Shown: positions 28,337 to 37,176, numbered from the stretch's first letter. The stretch is DNA of 64,000 bases from Nocardioides sp. GY 10113 (GCF_004919105.1 NZ_STGK01000004.1:124001-188000); one strand, 5' to 3'. The notes: a model not told the origin generated them from the letters alone. Program-made: numbers and translations.

Positions 28337-29650
28337 ATGGATCGTCTGACCCCGTTGTCCTACGCCTTTCTCGCCGCTGAGGACGTGGACCCGGCGGCCT
28401 GCCTGGTGATCGGCTCGATGGCCGTGCTCGACGGCCCGACGCCCTCGCTGGCGGAGCTGCGCGAGCTGGTCGCCGGCCGTCTGCCGTCGGTGCCGCGCTA
28501 CCGCCAGCGGGTGGTGTCCACCAGCCTCGGGCTGCGGGGCCCCGCCTGGGTGGACGCCCCGGCCGTCGAGGTCGCCGACCACGTGACCGCCCGCCGGGTG
28601 CCGGCGCCGGGCGGACGTCGGGAGGTGGCCGCGCTGGTCGCCGAGGTGATGGCCGAGCGGATGGACCGGGACCGGCCGCTGTGGGACGTCACCCTCTGCG
28701 AGGGCCTCGCCGACGGCCAGTGGGGACTGCTCTCGCGGGTGCACCACGCGCTGGCCGACGGGGTCTCCGGGACCGGCCTGTACCGCGTGCTGTTCGACGC
28801 CGAGACCGCCGACGCGCACGACGGGCAGAACGGGATCACGAGGCTCCCGCCGCTGCCGCCGGGCGCCGCGCCCGGGGTCGCCCTGCGCGGGCTCGGTACG
28901 ACGGCGCTGGCCGCCGCTCGCGGCACGGTCGCCCTCGGTGCCTCGATGTGGCCGGTCAGCCGCTCCGGCCTGGTCGGTCCGCTGGCCGGCGACCGCCGCT
29001 ACGCCTGGACCGAGGTCAGCATCTCGGAGTCGGCGGAGGTGCGCCACGCGCTCGGGGTCACCGTCAACGACCTGGTGATCGCCTCCGTGGCCGGTGGGCT
29101 GCGCGAGCTGCTGCTCGACCGCGGCCACCAACCCGACCCGCACGCCCTGCGGTCGCTGCTGCCGGTCTCCTCGCGCACGCCCGGCACGGCGGGGGTGCCC
29201 GACAACCAGGTCACCCTGATGCTCTCGCTGCTGCCGGTCGAGATCGACGACCCGGTCGAGCGGGTCCGCGCGGCGCACGAGCGGGTGGCCCGGCTGCGCT
29301 CCGCGCGCGAGCCCGAGGCCGGGGTGGCCTGGCAGGCGGTGGCGGGCCTCGTGCCGTTCCCGGTCCTCCGGTTCTGGATGCGCACGGCCCTCCGGCTCCC
29401 GCAGCAGTCGGTGGCGACCGTGACCACCAACGTGCCCGGGCCGAGGGAGCCGATGACCTGCCTGGGCCGGCCGGTGCAGCACCTGCTCCCCGTCGTACCG
29501 ATCGCGGACCGGGTGCGGATCGGGTTCTGCATCCTCAGCTACGTCGACCACCTCGTCTTCGGGATCACCGCGGACGCGGCGAGCACGCCGGAGGTGGAGC
29601 AGCTGGCCGCGAACGTCGGGGCGTCCTGGCGCGCGGTGGTCGACGCGTAG
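28337..29650 (+). CDS. Wax ester synthase/diacylglycerol acyltransferase (WS/DGAT), second copy
   Basis: This 437-residue WS/DGAT paralogue is divergent from the preceding one. The catalytic motif is HHALADG (near residue 136 from ATG 28337), followed by ITVNDLVIASVAGGLRELL-like and NVPGPREPMTCLGRPVQHLLPVVPI segments that end the acyltransferase fold. ATG 28337 is chosen because GGGAGGAGA precedes it. Sequence divergence from the neighbour is large, so this is an old duplication or separate acquisition, not a recent tandem copy. Confidence 0.9.
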   Translation: MDRLTPLSYAFLAAEDVDPAACLVIGSMAVLDGPTPSLAELRELVAGRLPSVPRYRQRVVSTSLGLRGPAWVDAPAVEVADHVTARRVPAPGGRREVAALVAEVMAERMDRDRPLWDVTLCEGLADGQWGLLSRVHHALADGVSGTGLYRVLFDAETADAHDGQNGITRLPPLPPGAAPGVALRGLGTTALAAARGTVALGASMWPVSRSGLVGPLAGDRRYAWTEVSISESAEVRHALGVTVNDLVIASVAGGLRELLLDRGHQPDPHALRSLLPVSSRTPGTAGVPDNQVTLMLSLLPVEIDDPVERVRAAHERVARLRSAREPEAGVAWQAVAGLVPFPVLRFWMRTALRLPQQSVATVTTNVPGPREPMTCLGRPVQHLLPVVPIADRVRIGFCILSYVDHLVFGITADAASTPEVEQLAANVGASWRAVVDA

Positions 29651-29660
29651 GGGTCGGGGC

Positions 29661-30182
29661 TCAGCGGACCGCGCTGGCGGTGTGCTTGAGGTCGATGACG
29701 ATCCGCTGCGGGGAGTGCAGGCGGAAGATCCGGTACGGCGCCCGCCGTGGCTTCAGTCCGAGCGCGAAGGTGACCACGCCCTCGAAGTCTCCGATCTTGG
29801 CGATCGCCTTGAGGGTGGGCAGGCGGGGACGGACCAGGGTGGGGCCGGCGTAGACGTCGGTGCCGTCGGTGTCGTGGCCGTAGGCCGGTCGCAGAGCGAC
29901 CAGGAGACCCCCGCGGATCGGCACCCGTTCGCCGGAGCCGTCGTAGAAGAACCGGCGGTGGTAGGTCACCCGGTAGCCGGGCAACCGCCCCCGGACGTGG
30001 ATCACCACCCGGTCGAACCGCGGGTGCTCCGCGTAGGTCAGGTCGGTGACCAGCGGCTGGCGGGCGGCCGGGTTGGTCCAGGTGGTCGGGGTGGTGCGCC
30101 ACGCGGGCAGCGCGGCGGCGGGTGGTGCGGCCAGGCCCAGGGTCGTCAGCAGGACGATCACGAGCCCGATGACTCTCTTCAT
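29661..30182 (-). CDS. Secreted AMIN-like domain protein
   Basis: This 173-residue exported protein has an N-terminal signal (MKRVIGLVIVLLTTLGLAAPPAAA). The rest forms one beta-rich domain containing HPRFDRVVIHVRGRLPGYRVTY, FEGVVTFALGL and HSPQRIVIDLKHT, which matches AMIN-like domains in actinobacterial secreted proteins (related domains bind cell-wall components). The strong ribosome site GAAGGAGCC precedes ATG 30182. It converges with the second WS/DGAT gene across ten bases. The exact ligand is unknown. Confidence 0.7.
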   Translation of the reverse strand: MKRVIGLVIVLLTTLGLAAPPAAALPAWRTTPTTWTNPAARQPLVTDLTYAEHPRFDRVVIHVRGRLPGYRVTYHRRFFYDGSGERVPIRGGLLVALRPAYGHDTDGTDVYAGPTLVRPRLPTLKAIAKIGDFEGVVTFALGLKPRRAPYRIFRLHSPQRIVIDLKHTASAVR

Positions 30183-30347
30183 GGTGGGCTCCTTCGGAGC
30201 GGGAATCGGGCGTCGTCGGAACCGCGCGGAGCCGCGGCCCGGCTCCTGCCACGGTAGATCCGCGGGCACCGGGGACGGAAGGATCCGCGCCGGACCGGCC
30301 TGCCCGCTCGATCGGCGTCCGGCCACCGATCGGACAGGATGGCCGTC

Positions 30348-30689
30348 ATGGATCCCGTACGGCGGCGGCTCGAGGTCGAACGCGAGCACGCGCTCGCGCG
30401 CCTGGCCGGCCTGACCGACGACTTCGGTGCCGTCGTGGCCGCGTCGCGCGACACCAACGCCGACGACGAGCACGACCCGGAGGGCGCGACGATCGCCTTC
30501 GAACGGTCCCAGGTCGCCGCCCTCGTCGGGCTGGCCCGCGCGCACCTCGGCGAGATCGACGACGCCCTGGCCCGGGTGGACTCCGGGGCGTACGGCGTCT
30601 GCGAGGACTGCGGCGGGCCGATCGGGGAGGGGCGGCTCGAGGCACGGCCGGCGGCGCGTCGGTGCCTCGGCTGCGCGCAGCGGCGCTGA
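30348..30689 (+). CDS. TraR/DksA-type zinc-finger protein
   Basis: This 113-residue protein has a coiled-coil N-terminus (RRRLEVEREHALARLAGL; VAALVGLARAHLGEIDDALARV) and a C-terminal four-cysteine zinc finger, CEDC to CLGC, the architecture of the DksA/TraR family that enters the RNA polymerase secondary channel. The acidic coiled-coil tip (NADDEHDPEG) is longer than in DksA. ATG 30348 is chosen because AGG lies nine bases before it; ATG 30339 is an alternative. Likely a transcription or stress regulator. Confidence 0.85.
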   Translation: MDPVRRRLEVEREHALARLAGLTDDFGAVVAASRDTNADDEHDPEGATIAFERSQVAALVGLARAHLGEIDDALARVDSGAYGVCEDCGGPIGEGRLEARPAARRCLGCAQRR

Positions 30690-30727
30690 GCCGCTGAAAA
30701 GACGACCCCGCCGGCGGTCGGCCCCGC

Positions 30728-30733
30728 TACGGT
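30728..30733 (+). promoter_or_regulatory. -10 box before the 76-residue membrane protein
   Basis: TACGGT would start an RNA with about a 28-base leader to the GTG start of the PLDc_N-like gene. Confidence 0.35.
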
Positions 30734-30767
30734 CTGCGCACCGCCCACCCGACGATCGGATGACGCC

Positions 30768-30998
30768 GTGGACATCCTGCTCCTGCTCCTGCTGTTCGTG
30801 CTCGTCGGCCTCGCCGGCACCGCGTTCTGGATCTGGTCCATCGTGGACGCGGCCAAGACCGCGGACCACGCCTGGGACAGCGCCGGCCAGAGCAAGATCG
30901 TGTGGATCGTGCTCATCGCCGTCCTCGGCGCGGTCGCCTCGCTGGTCTACGTGATCTGGCCCCGGCCGGCCCTGCGACGCGCGGCCGCCGTCGGCTAG
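30768..30998 (+). CDS. Small membrane protein, PLDc_N-like
   Basis: This 76-residue protein has two hydrophobic segments (LLLLLLFVLVGLAGTAFWIWSIV and IVWIVLIAVLGAVASLVYVIWPRP) separated by a short loop with DAAKTADHAW. This matches the phospholipase D N-terminal (PLDc_N) type small membrane module common in actinobacteria, without any PLD catalytic domain. Its function is unknown. It sits between the zinc-finger gene and a PlsC-like acyltransferase. Confidence 0.7.
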   Translation: MDILLLLLLFVLVGLAGTAFWIWSIVDAAKTADHAWDSAGQSKIVWIVLIAVLGAVASLVYVIWPRPALRRAAAVG

Positions 30999-31040
30999 GG
31001 CCCCGCAGCGGACGGTCCCGCCGCCGACCGGCGCGACGGC

Positions 31041-31046
31041 TACGGT
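31041..31046 (+). promoter_or_regulatory. Leaderless -10 box for the PlsC-like gene
   Basis: TACGGT lies seven bases before the ATG at 31054 and no ribosome site is present. Confidence 0.5.
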
Positions 31047-31053
31047 TTGGACC

Positions 31054-31668
31054 ATGCCCGACTCCGCGCCCGACCCCGCGCCCCTCTCCGTCTCGATGCG
31101 CGGCCGCCGCGCCCTGGCGCGCTTCCTGCTCCGGACCACCCGCTGGCGCCTGGTCGGGGAGGTCCCGGCCAAGGGGATCCTGGTCGGCGCCCCGCACACC
31201 TCGAACTGGGACTGGGTGGCCACGATCCTCATCGCCTGGGCCAACGCGCGCAGCCCGCAGCTGCTGATCAAGCACACCTTCTTCAAGGGTCCGCTCGGGT
31301 GGATCCTGCGCGTCACCGGGGGCATCCCGCTGGATCGGGACAACCCGGGCGAGGCGATCCGTGCGCTGCTGCGGGAGGCGGAGAGCCACCCCTCGTTCCT
31401 GCTCGCCATCGCCCCCGAGGGAACCCGCGGCGCGGGGAAGTACTGGAAGCCCGGCTTCTACCGCATCGCCCAGCAGACCGGACTGCCGATCTCGCTCGGC
31501 TTCATCGACGGCCCGACCCGCACCCTCGGCATGGGGCCGACCCTGACCCCGACCGGCGACGTGGCCGCCGACATGGACCTGGTGCGTGCCTTCTACGCCG
31601 ACAAGCAGGGCCTGCGGCCCGAGCTCCGCACCGAGCCGCGGCTGCGCGAGGAGTCGCGGGGCGACTGA
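31054..31668 (+). CDS. PlsC-like 1-acylglycerol-3-phosphate acyltransferase family protein
   Basis: This 204-residue protein has the acyltransferase HX4D motif in HTSNWDW (near residue 49), a substrate-binding EGTR in PEGTRGAGKYWKPGF and the IPLDRDNPGEA segment of the family. Its short length and HTSNWDW variant place it with bacterial PlsC-like proteins rather than canonical PlsC. It should acylate a lysophospholipid or related lipid at the membrane. It is flanked by lipid-storage and acyl-CoA ligase genes, fitting a lipid neighbourhood. It ends in a palindromic convergent junction. Confidence 0.85.
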   Translation: MPDSAPDPAPLSVSMRGRRALARFLLRTTRWRLVGEVPAKGILVGAPHTSNWDWVATILIAWANARSPQLLIKHTFFKGPLGWILRVTGGIPLDRDNPGEAIRALLREAESHPSFLLAIAPEGTRGAGKYWKPGFYRIAQQTGLPISLGFIDGPTRTLGMGPTLTPTGDVAADMDLVRAFYADKQGLRPELRTEPRLREESRGD

Positions 31669-31672
31669 CCGC

Positions 31673-31735
31673 CGTCGTCACATGGATTCTGGTCGCGCTC
31701 CGGGCCGAACCGGGGCCAGAATCCATGTGACGACG
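31673..31735. terminator. 20-bp hairpin between convergent genes, relative of 3055-3122
   Basis: Arms 31673-31692 and 31716-31735 are perfect complements around a 23-base loop and share the CGTCGTCACATG and ATTCTGG blocks with the hairpin at 3055. The base after CACATG is G here and C there, with the opposite arm changed to match, so pairing is conserved. It fills the gap between the PlsC-like and acyl-CoA ligase genes. Confidence 0.75.
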
Positions 31736-31738
31736 CGG

Positions 31739-33472
31739 CTACGCGTCCTCGAGGAAGCGCTCCCGCACCGGCCGGCGCATGACCTTCCCGATCTGCGAGC
31801 GCGGCAGCTCGTCGAGGACCTCCACCCGGCGCGGCAGGGCGTAGCGGGGGAGCCGGGTCTCGGCGTGCGCGCGGACCTCGGCGAGCGTCGGCGCCGCGGC
31901 GCCGGGCTCGAGCACCAGTGCCGCGAGCACCTCCTCGTCGCCGCCGCCGGTCGGCAGGCCGACGACGGCGACGTCGGCCACCCCGGGCAGGGTGCGCAGG
32001 TGCTCCTCGACCTGGGACGGGTACACCTTGAACCCGCCCACGATGATCATCTCCTTGACCCGGTCGACCAGCGTGATCCAGCCGGTCGGGTCGACCTCGA
32101 CGACGTCGCCGGTGTGCAGCCAGCCGTCGGGGTCGAGCTGGCGGGCGGTCTCGTCGTCCTGGTTCCAGTAGCCGGCGAAGACCTGCGGCCCGCGGACCAG
32201 CAGCTCGCCGCGCAGGCTGCCGTCCTCCCGCGGCTCGACGCGGGTGTCGGGCTGCTCGGGGTCGCGCACCTCGATGTCGGTGTTGGGGAACGGGACTCCC
32301 AGGGTGCCCGGGCGCCGGTCCGGCGTGCACGGGTTGCCGGCGGCGATCGGGGCGCACTCGGTCATCCCGTACCCCTCGACGAGGAGCCCGCCCGTCAGCG
32401 ACTCCCAGCGGTCCACGGTCGCGGTGGGGATCGGCATCGCGCCCGCGAAGGCGAGCCGCACCGAGCGCAGGCTGGAGCGGGCCGGCTCGCCCGCGGCCTC
32501 GGCGGCGTCGGCGATCCGGTCCAGCATCGGGGCGACCGCCGGCAGGAAGGTGGCCGGGCGCCGCTTCTGGGCGGCCAGCACGGCGGCCGGGTCGAAGTTC
32601 GGGAAGACCACCAGCGTGGCGCCGATGTAGCCGGGCAGGTTGAGGCAGAACGTCAGCCCGAAGGCGTGGAAGAACGGCAGGATCCCGTCGACCACCTCGG
32701 CGCCGGGCTCGAAGCCCGCCCAGGCCTGTCCGTGCACCAGGTTGGCGACCAGGTTGCGGTGGGTGAGCCGGGCCGCCTTCGGGGTCCCGGTGGTGCCTCC
32801 GGTGTACTGCAGCAGCGCCAGGTCGTCGCCGGACCCCGGCGCCTCCTCGGCGACCGTGCGGGTCGCCCGCAGCAGGTCGTGCCAGTCCGCGATCTCGGCC
32901 GGCACGTGGCCGCGCAGCGCCGCCCGCTTCCTCCGAGCCGCCGTCACCGGTAGCCGGAGCAGCAGCTGGCTGTGCCGGGGCAGGTCGCGGGCGATGTCGA
33001 CGCTGACCACGCGGCGCAGGTCGGGTGCGCCCGCAGCGAGCACCCGCGCCACCGCCTTGTGCCAGACCAGCGCGTGGCTGGCGCGGCAGTCGGCGAGCAG
33101 GTGGGCCAGCTCCTCGGTCGTGTACGTCGGGTTCAGCTCGACGACGACCGCGCCCAGCCGCAGCACGGCGTGGTAGGCGATCAGGTGGGTCGGGCTGTTG
33201 GGCAGCACCAGCGCGACCCGGTCGCCGCGTCGCACGCCCAGGTCGACCAGGACGCCCATCGCGCGCTCGATGGCGCGGTCGGCCTCGGCGTAGGTGAGGG
33301 TCGCGCCCATGAAGTCGGTCGCCACCCGGTCGGGCCACGTCCGCGCGGCCCGCCGCAGGCCAGCGGTCACCGGCTCGTCGGGTACCTCGAGGACGTCCGG
33401 GACCCCCGGCGGGTAGTGGGTCGTCCACGGCCTCGGCGGCGTGGACCCGGTCGGGCCCGAGCTGCTACGCAC
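31739..33472 (-). CDS. fadD: Long-chain acyl-CoA synthetase
   Basis: This 577-residue AMP-forming ligase activates fatty acids to acyl-CoA. The P-loop signature is LLQYTGGTTGTPKAARLTHRNL (near residue 207), the A-loop YGMTECAP, and the catalytic domain ends with GWLHTGDVVEVDPTGWITLVDRVKEMIIVGGFKVYPSQVEEHL and KVMRRPVRERF. The first 20 residues are of uncertain start; the domain begins by residue 30. It lies next to WS/DGAT and PlsC-like genes, which consume acyl-CoA. Confidence 0.92.
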   Translation of the reverse strand: MRSSSGPTGSTPPRPWTTHYPPGVPDVLEVPDEPVTAGLRRAARTWPDRVATDFMGATLTYAEADRAIERAMGVLVDLGVRRGDRVALVLPNSPTHLIAYHAVLRLGAVVVELNPTYTTEELAHLLADCRASHALVWHKAVARVLAAGAPDLRRVVSVDIARDLPRHSQLLLRLPVTAARRKRAALRGHVPAEIADWHDLLRATRTVAEEAPGSGDDLALLQYTGGTTGTPKAARLTHRNLVANLVHGQAWAGFEPGAEVVDGILPFFHAFGLTFCLNLPGYIGATLVVFPNFDPAAVLAAQKRRPATFLPAVAPMLDRIADAAEAAGEPARSSLRSVRLAFAGAMPIPTATVDRWESLTGGLLVEGYGMTECAPIAAGNPCTPDRRPGTLGVPFPNTDIEVRDPEQPDTRVEPREDGSLRGELLVRGPQVFAGYWNQDDETARQLDPDGWLHTGDVVEVDPTGWITLVDRVKEMIIVGGFKVYPSQVEEHLRTLPGVADVAVVGLPTGGGDEEVLAALVLEPGAAAPTLAEVRAHAETRLPRYALPRRVEVLDELPRSQIGKVMRRPVRERFLEDA

Positions 33473-33620
33473 ACCGCCAATCTCTCACACGGGCGGCGCG
33501 GTCCCTGCGGTGGTCCGGACGGCTCCGCGGCGCCCCGACGACGGTTGCCGCGGGGCTGTCGGTGGGCAGGCAGGACTGAGGGCGGCGCTGGCCGCCTCCA
33601 TCGCGCCGCCGGCGCGGACG
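33473..33620. other. Gap between fadD and the MocR gene
   Basis: Between two minus-strand genes. It holds a possible GGCGGCGC/GCGCCGCC hairpin and nothing else I can support. Confidence 0.3.
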
Positions 33621-35075
33621 TCAGGCCACCAGCACCGGCCCCGCGGAGGTACGCCGCCTCCGGCCGGCGTCCGCACCGGCGGCGCCCAGCTCGGCCCAGG
33701 CGCCGGCGATCCGCCGTACCGCCTCGCGCAGGTCGTCGGGGGTGAGCGTGTAGATCATCCGCAGGTGGCGGTTGAGGCCGCCGGCGGGCGCGAAGACCGG
33801 GCCCGGGGCGAGCATCACGCCGTGCCGCTCGGCGAGGTCGACGAGCCGGGTGGAGTCGCCGGAGGGGAGGCGGCACCACAGCGCCATCCCGCCGCTCGGC
33901 ACCCGGAAGGTCCACTCCGGGAGGTGCTCGCGCAGCGCCTCGACCAGCGCGTCGCGCTGGTCGCGCAGGCGGGCGCGGTTGGCGGCGATGAGCTCGTCGG
34001 CGCCGTCGGCGAGGATCCGGGCCAGCACCAGCTGCTCGAGCACCGGGGCGCCGAGGTCGAGCCCGATCCGGGCCACGGTGAGCTCCTCGACCAGGTCGCG
34101 GGGCGCTCGGATCCAGCCCAGCCGAAGCCCGCCCCAGATGCTCTTGCTGGCGCTGCCGACGGTGATCGTGCGCGGGTGCAGGGACGCGAACGGGGGCAGC
34201 GGGTCCTGCCCGTCCAGCCGCAGCGCGTGGTGGGCCTCGTCGACGATCGGCACCGTCCCGGTGGCCCGCAGCCGGGCGGCCAGGTCGGCCCGGTCGGCCG
34301 CCGGGAGCACCAGTCCGGTGGGGTTGTGGAAGTCCGGCATCAGGTACGCCGCCGCCGGCCGCTGCCGGGTGATCACGGCGCCGAGCGTCTCCAGGTCCCA
34401 CCCGTCGGCCTCGAGCGGGGCCACGGTCAGCCGGCCGCCGCCGGTGCGCAGCGCCTGGGTGGCGTTGGGGTAGGTGGGGGAGTCGATCAGGATCCGGTCG
34501 CGGGGGCCGGCCACCGCGGAGCCGACGACCGCGGTGGCGGCGAGCGCGCCGGGGGTGACGATGATCTGCTCGGGTGCGGTCGGCAGCCCGCGGGCGTCGT
34601 AGGTGGCCGCGATCGCGGCCTGCAGCTCGGGCATCCCGGCCGGGTAGTAGCCGCTGGTCCCCAGGTGGGCCGGGAGGTCCTCGACGGCGCGCTGGTAGTG
34701 CGCGGCGATCCCGGGCGGGGCGGTGGCGGCGGCGCAGACCAGGTCCAGCGTCCCGGTGCCGCCCAGGCCCGGGGTGAGCGCCCGGTCGCGGGCCCGGAGC
34801 GGGCCGCCGGGGAGCCGGGTGAAGGTGCCCGCGCCCTGCCGGGCCTCGGCGTAGGCGGTCTCGCGGAGCAGGCCGTAGGCGCGGGTGACGGTGGTCCGGG
34901 AGACGCCGAGCGCGGCGGTCAGGTCGCGCTCGCTGGGCAGCCGGGTGCCGTACCCGATCCGGCCGTCGCCGATCAGCTCGCGCAGCGCGTCGGCCAGGCC
35001 CACGTAGGCCGGCTCGCGGTCGAAGTCGCCGACCAGGTCGGCCAGGCGGCGGGGGGAGACGGTGTCGACGGCCAC
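33621..35075 (-). CDS. MocR-type PLP-dependent transcriptional regulator
   Basis: This 484-residue regulator joins a GntR-type winged helix (about residues 20-85, SERDLTAALGVSRTTVTRAYGLL) to a fold-type I aminotransferase domain. The latter contains PDFHNPTGLVLP and the PLP lysine in ITVGSASKSIWGGLRLGWI. Such proteins use PLP as an effector and control an adjacent gene. GTG 35075 is chosen because it gives a normal N-terminus and keeps the divergent intergenic region. The divergent neighbour encodes a YczE-type membrane protein, a recognised MocR partner. Confidence 0.92.
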   Translation of the reverse strand: MAVDTVSPRRLADLVGDFDREPAYVGLADALRELIGDGRIGYGTRLPSERDLTAALGVSRTTVTRAYGLLRETAYAEARQGAGTFTRLPGGPLRARDRALTPGLGGTGTLDLVCAAATAPPGIAAHYQRAVEDLPAHLGTSGYYPAGMPELQAAIAATYDARGLPTAPEQIIVTPGALAATAVVGSAVAGPRDRILIDSPTYPNATQALRTGGGRLTVAPLEADGWDLETLGAVITRQRPAAAYLMPDFHNPTGLVLPAADRADLAARLRATGTVPIVDEAHHALRLDGQDPLPPFASLHPRTITVGSASKSIWGGLRLGWIRAPRDLVEELTVARIGLDLGAPVLEQLVLARILADGADELIAANRARLRDQRDALVEALREHLPEWTFRVPSGGMALWCRLPSGDSTRLVDLAERHGVMLAPGPVFAPAGGLNRHLRMIYTLTPDDLREAVRRIAGAWAELGAAGADAGRRRRTSAGPVLVA

Positions 35076-35091
35076 CGGTCCAGTGAAACAC

Positions 35092-35118
35092 GATTGGCTA
35101 TTTCGGAACAGTCCAATC
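35092..35118. promoter_or_regulatory. Candidate MocR operator
   Basis: GATTGG (35092-35097) and CCAATC (35113-35118) form an inverted repeat, centre to centre 21 bases (two helical turns), in the short gap between the divergent MocR and YczE genes. The region is AT-rich relative to its surroundings. Confidence 0.55.
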
Positions 35119-35835
35119 ATGGCCAACATGGTCGTCATGGCCCTCACCACCGCTCCGCTGCCGGCCCGGACGCCGGCCGCCCTGACCGACCTCGGTCCGA
35201 TCGCCCAGCTGCGCGCCGGCCGGCTCGGCCGCCGGGTGCCGCAGCTGCTCGTCGGCCTGGTCCTCTACGGCGTCAGCCTGGCCATGCTGTTCCGCAGCGG
35301 CACCGGCCTGGCGCCCTGGGACGTGCTCCACTCCGGCTTCATCCAGCACGTCCCGATCACCATCGGCCAGGCGGTCATCCTGTTCAGCTTCGTGGTGCTG
35401 GCGCTCTGGGTCCCGCTGCGCGAGCGGCCCGGCGTCGGCACCTTCGCCAACGCGATCCTGCTCGGTCTCTCCGCCGACGCCACCCTGGCGCTGACCTCGG
35501 ACCCGACCGGGATCCTGGCGCGCGGCGCCACGATGGTCGGCGGCATCCTGCTCTGCGCCCTCGCGACGGCGCTGTACGTCGGCGCCCAGCTCGGCCGCGG
35601 GCCCCGCGACGGCCTGATGACCGGCCTGCACCGCCGGACCGGCCTCTCGATCCGGCTGGTGCGCACCGGGCTGGAGGTCGGCGTGGTGCTGATCGGCGTC
35701 CTGCTCGGCGGCGCGGTCGGCGTCGGCACGGTGGCCTTCGCGCTCACCATCGGACCGCTGACCCAGTGGATGCTGCCGTGGTGCGTGGTGGATCTCCCCG
35801 AGGCCACCCCCGAGCTCTCCCGAGCACGCCCCTGA
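35119..35835 (+). CDS. YczE/YyaS/YitT family membrane protein
   Basis: This 238-residue protein has five to six hydrophobic segments and the family motifs GLVLYGVSLAMLFRSGTGLAPWDVLHSG and GRGPRDGLMTGLHRRTGLSIRLVR. Its transport function is unproven in the family. The ATG at 35119 is the first after the operator; ATG codons at 35128 and 35137 are possible alternatives. It is divergent from the MocR gene and probably its target. Confidence 0.85.
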   Translation: MANMVVMALTTAPLPARTPAALTDLGPIAQLRAGRLGRRVPQLLVGLVLYGVSLAMLFRSGTGLAPWDVLHSGFIQHVPITIGQAVILFSFVVLALWVPLRERPGVGTFANAILLGLSADATLALTSDPTGILARGATMVGGILLCALATALYVGAQLGRGPRDGLMTGLHRRTGLSIRLVRTGLEVGVVLIGVLLGGAVGVGTVAFALTIGPLTQWMLPWCVVDLPEATPELSRARP

Positions 35836-35896
35836 ACTCGACCCCGAAGTCTGGCCCCGGAGCGAAACTTCCCGGGTCTGGCGTGGTCGGAGTGGA

Positions 35897-35902
35897 TAGT
35901 CT
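35897..35902 (+). promoter_or_regulatory. Leaderless -10 box for the TelA-to-FHA operon
   Basis: TAGTCT ends six bases before the TelA ATG. This is the only promoter-like site I find for the ten-gene operon. Confidence 0.5.
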
Positions 35903-35908
35903 CGCGGC

Positions 35909-37138
35909 ATGACCACGGATGGTTCCCAGGCAGCCGCTCCCGAGCCCTCGCCGCTCGCCCCGCCGGACCCGGTCGTCACGCTGACGGCACCGGAGCCGCC
36001 GAAGCCGGTGGTGGAGACCCAGGCGCCGAAGATGGCGCCGCAGGTCGACCCGGGCATGGTGCCCGAGCTCGACGCGAAGGTCGACGGGTTCCTCGCCAGC
36101 CTCGCCGCGTCGAAGGTCGGCAGCCCCGAGTTCTCGGCCCAGGCGGAGAACGTGCGGACCATGGGCGACGCCGACATCCGCAAGGCCGCCGAGACCTCCA
36201 ACCGGATGCTCGACAAGCCGGTCACCGCGCTCAAGGAGGGCGGGATCTCCGAGGCCTCCAACGTCGGCAAGATCCTCCTGGAGCTGCGCCGCACCGTCGA
36301 GGACCTCGACCCGGGCCAGGCCACCGGGGCCCGCAAGTGGTGGGAGAAGATGCCCTGGAACGACAAGGTCGAGGACTACTTCCGCAAGTACCAGTCGTCG
36401 CAGAGCCAGCTCAACGGGATCCTGCACGCCCTGCGCAGCGGCCAGGACGAGCTGACCAAGGACAACGTCGCCCTCAACCTGGAGAAGGCGAACCTGTGGG
36501 GGGTGATGGGCCGGCTCAACCAGTACATCTACGTCGCCGAGCGCCTCGACGCGAAGGTCTCCGCGCAGATCGCCGAGCTCGAGCTGAGCAACCCCGAGGA
36601 GGCCAAGACGCTCTCCCAGGACGTGCTCTTCTACGTCCGGCAGAAGCACCAGGACCTGCTCACCCAGCTGGCCGTCTCGATCCAGGCCTACCTGGCGATC
36701 GACATCATCATCAAGAACAACATCGAGCTCATCAAGGGTGTCGACCGGGCCAGCACGACCACCATCTCCGCGCTGCGCACCGCGGTCATCGTGGCCCAGG
36801 CGCTCGGCAACCAGAAGCTGGTGCTGGACCAGATCACGGCGCTCAACGCGACCACCTCCGACATGATCCAGCGCACCTCGGAGATGCTGCGCGACAACTC
36901 CGCCGCGATCCAGGAGCAGGCCGCCTCCTCGACGATCGGCATGGAGCAGCTCCAGGCCGCCTTCTCCAACATCTACGCGACGATGGACTCCATCGACGAG
37001 TTCAAGGTCAAGGCGCTGGACAACATGGCCACCACCATCGGCGTCCTCGAGCACGAGGTCGAGAAGTCCCGCGGCTACCTGGACCGCGTGCGCCGCCACG
37101 ACGAGCGCAACGCCGCCGGCGCGCTGGACATCACCTGA
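35909..37138 (+). CDS. telA: TelA family toxic-anion/stress protein
   Basis: This 409-residue cytoplasmic protein is a TelA (PF05816) member. After a Pro-rich N-terminus, the domain includes KWWEKMPWNDKVEDYFRKYQSSQSQLNGIL, LEKANLWGVMGRLNQYIYVAERLD and the conserved IDIIIKNNIELIKGVDRASTTTISALRTAVIVAQALGNQKLVLDQI. The family is linked to tellurite and toxic-anion tolerance and to Ter-type stress systems; the biochemical role is unknown. It is the first gene of the signalling operon, 38 bases before the next start. Confidence 0.9.
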   Translation: MTTDGSQAAAPEPSPLAPPDPVVTLTAPEPPKPVVETQAPKMAPQVDPGMVPELDAKVDGFLASLAASKVGSPEFSAQAENVRTMGDADIRKAAETSNRMLDKPVTALKEGGISEASNVGKILLELRRTVEDLDPGQATGARKWWEKMPWNDKVEDYFRKYQSSQSQLNGILHALRSGQDELTKDNVALNLEKANLWGVMGRLNQYIYVAERLDAKVSAQIAELELSNPEEAKTLSQDVLFYVRQKHQDLLTQLAVSIQAYLAIDIIIKNNIELIKGVDRASTTTISALRTAVIVAQALGNQKLVLDQITALNATTSDMIQRTSEMLRDNSAAIQEQAASSTIGMEQLQAAFSNIYATMDSIDEFKVKALDNMATTIGVLEHEVEKSRGYLDRVRRHDERNAAGALDIT

Positions 37139-37176
37139 TCCGCGCGCGGGGGACGGTCGAGCGGGAACGAGGAGCG

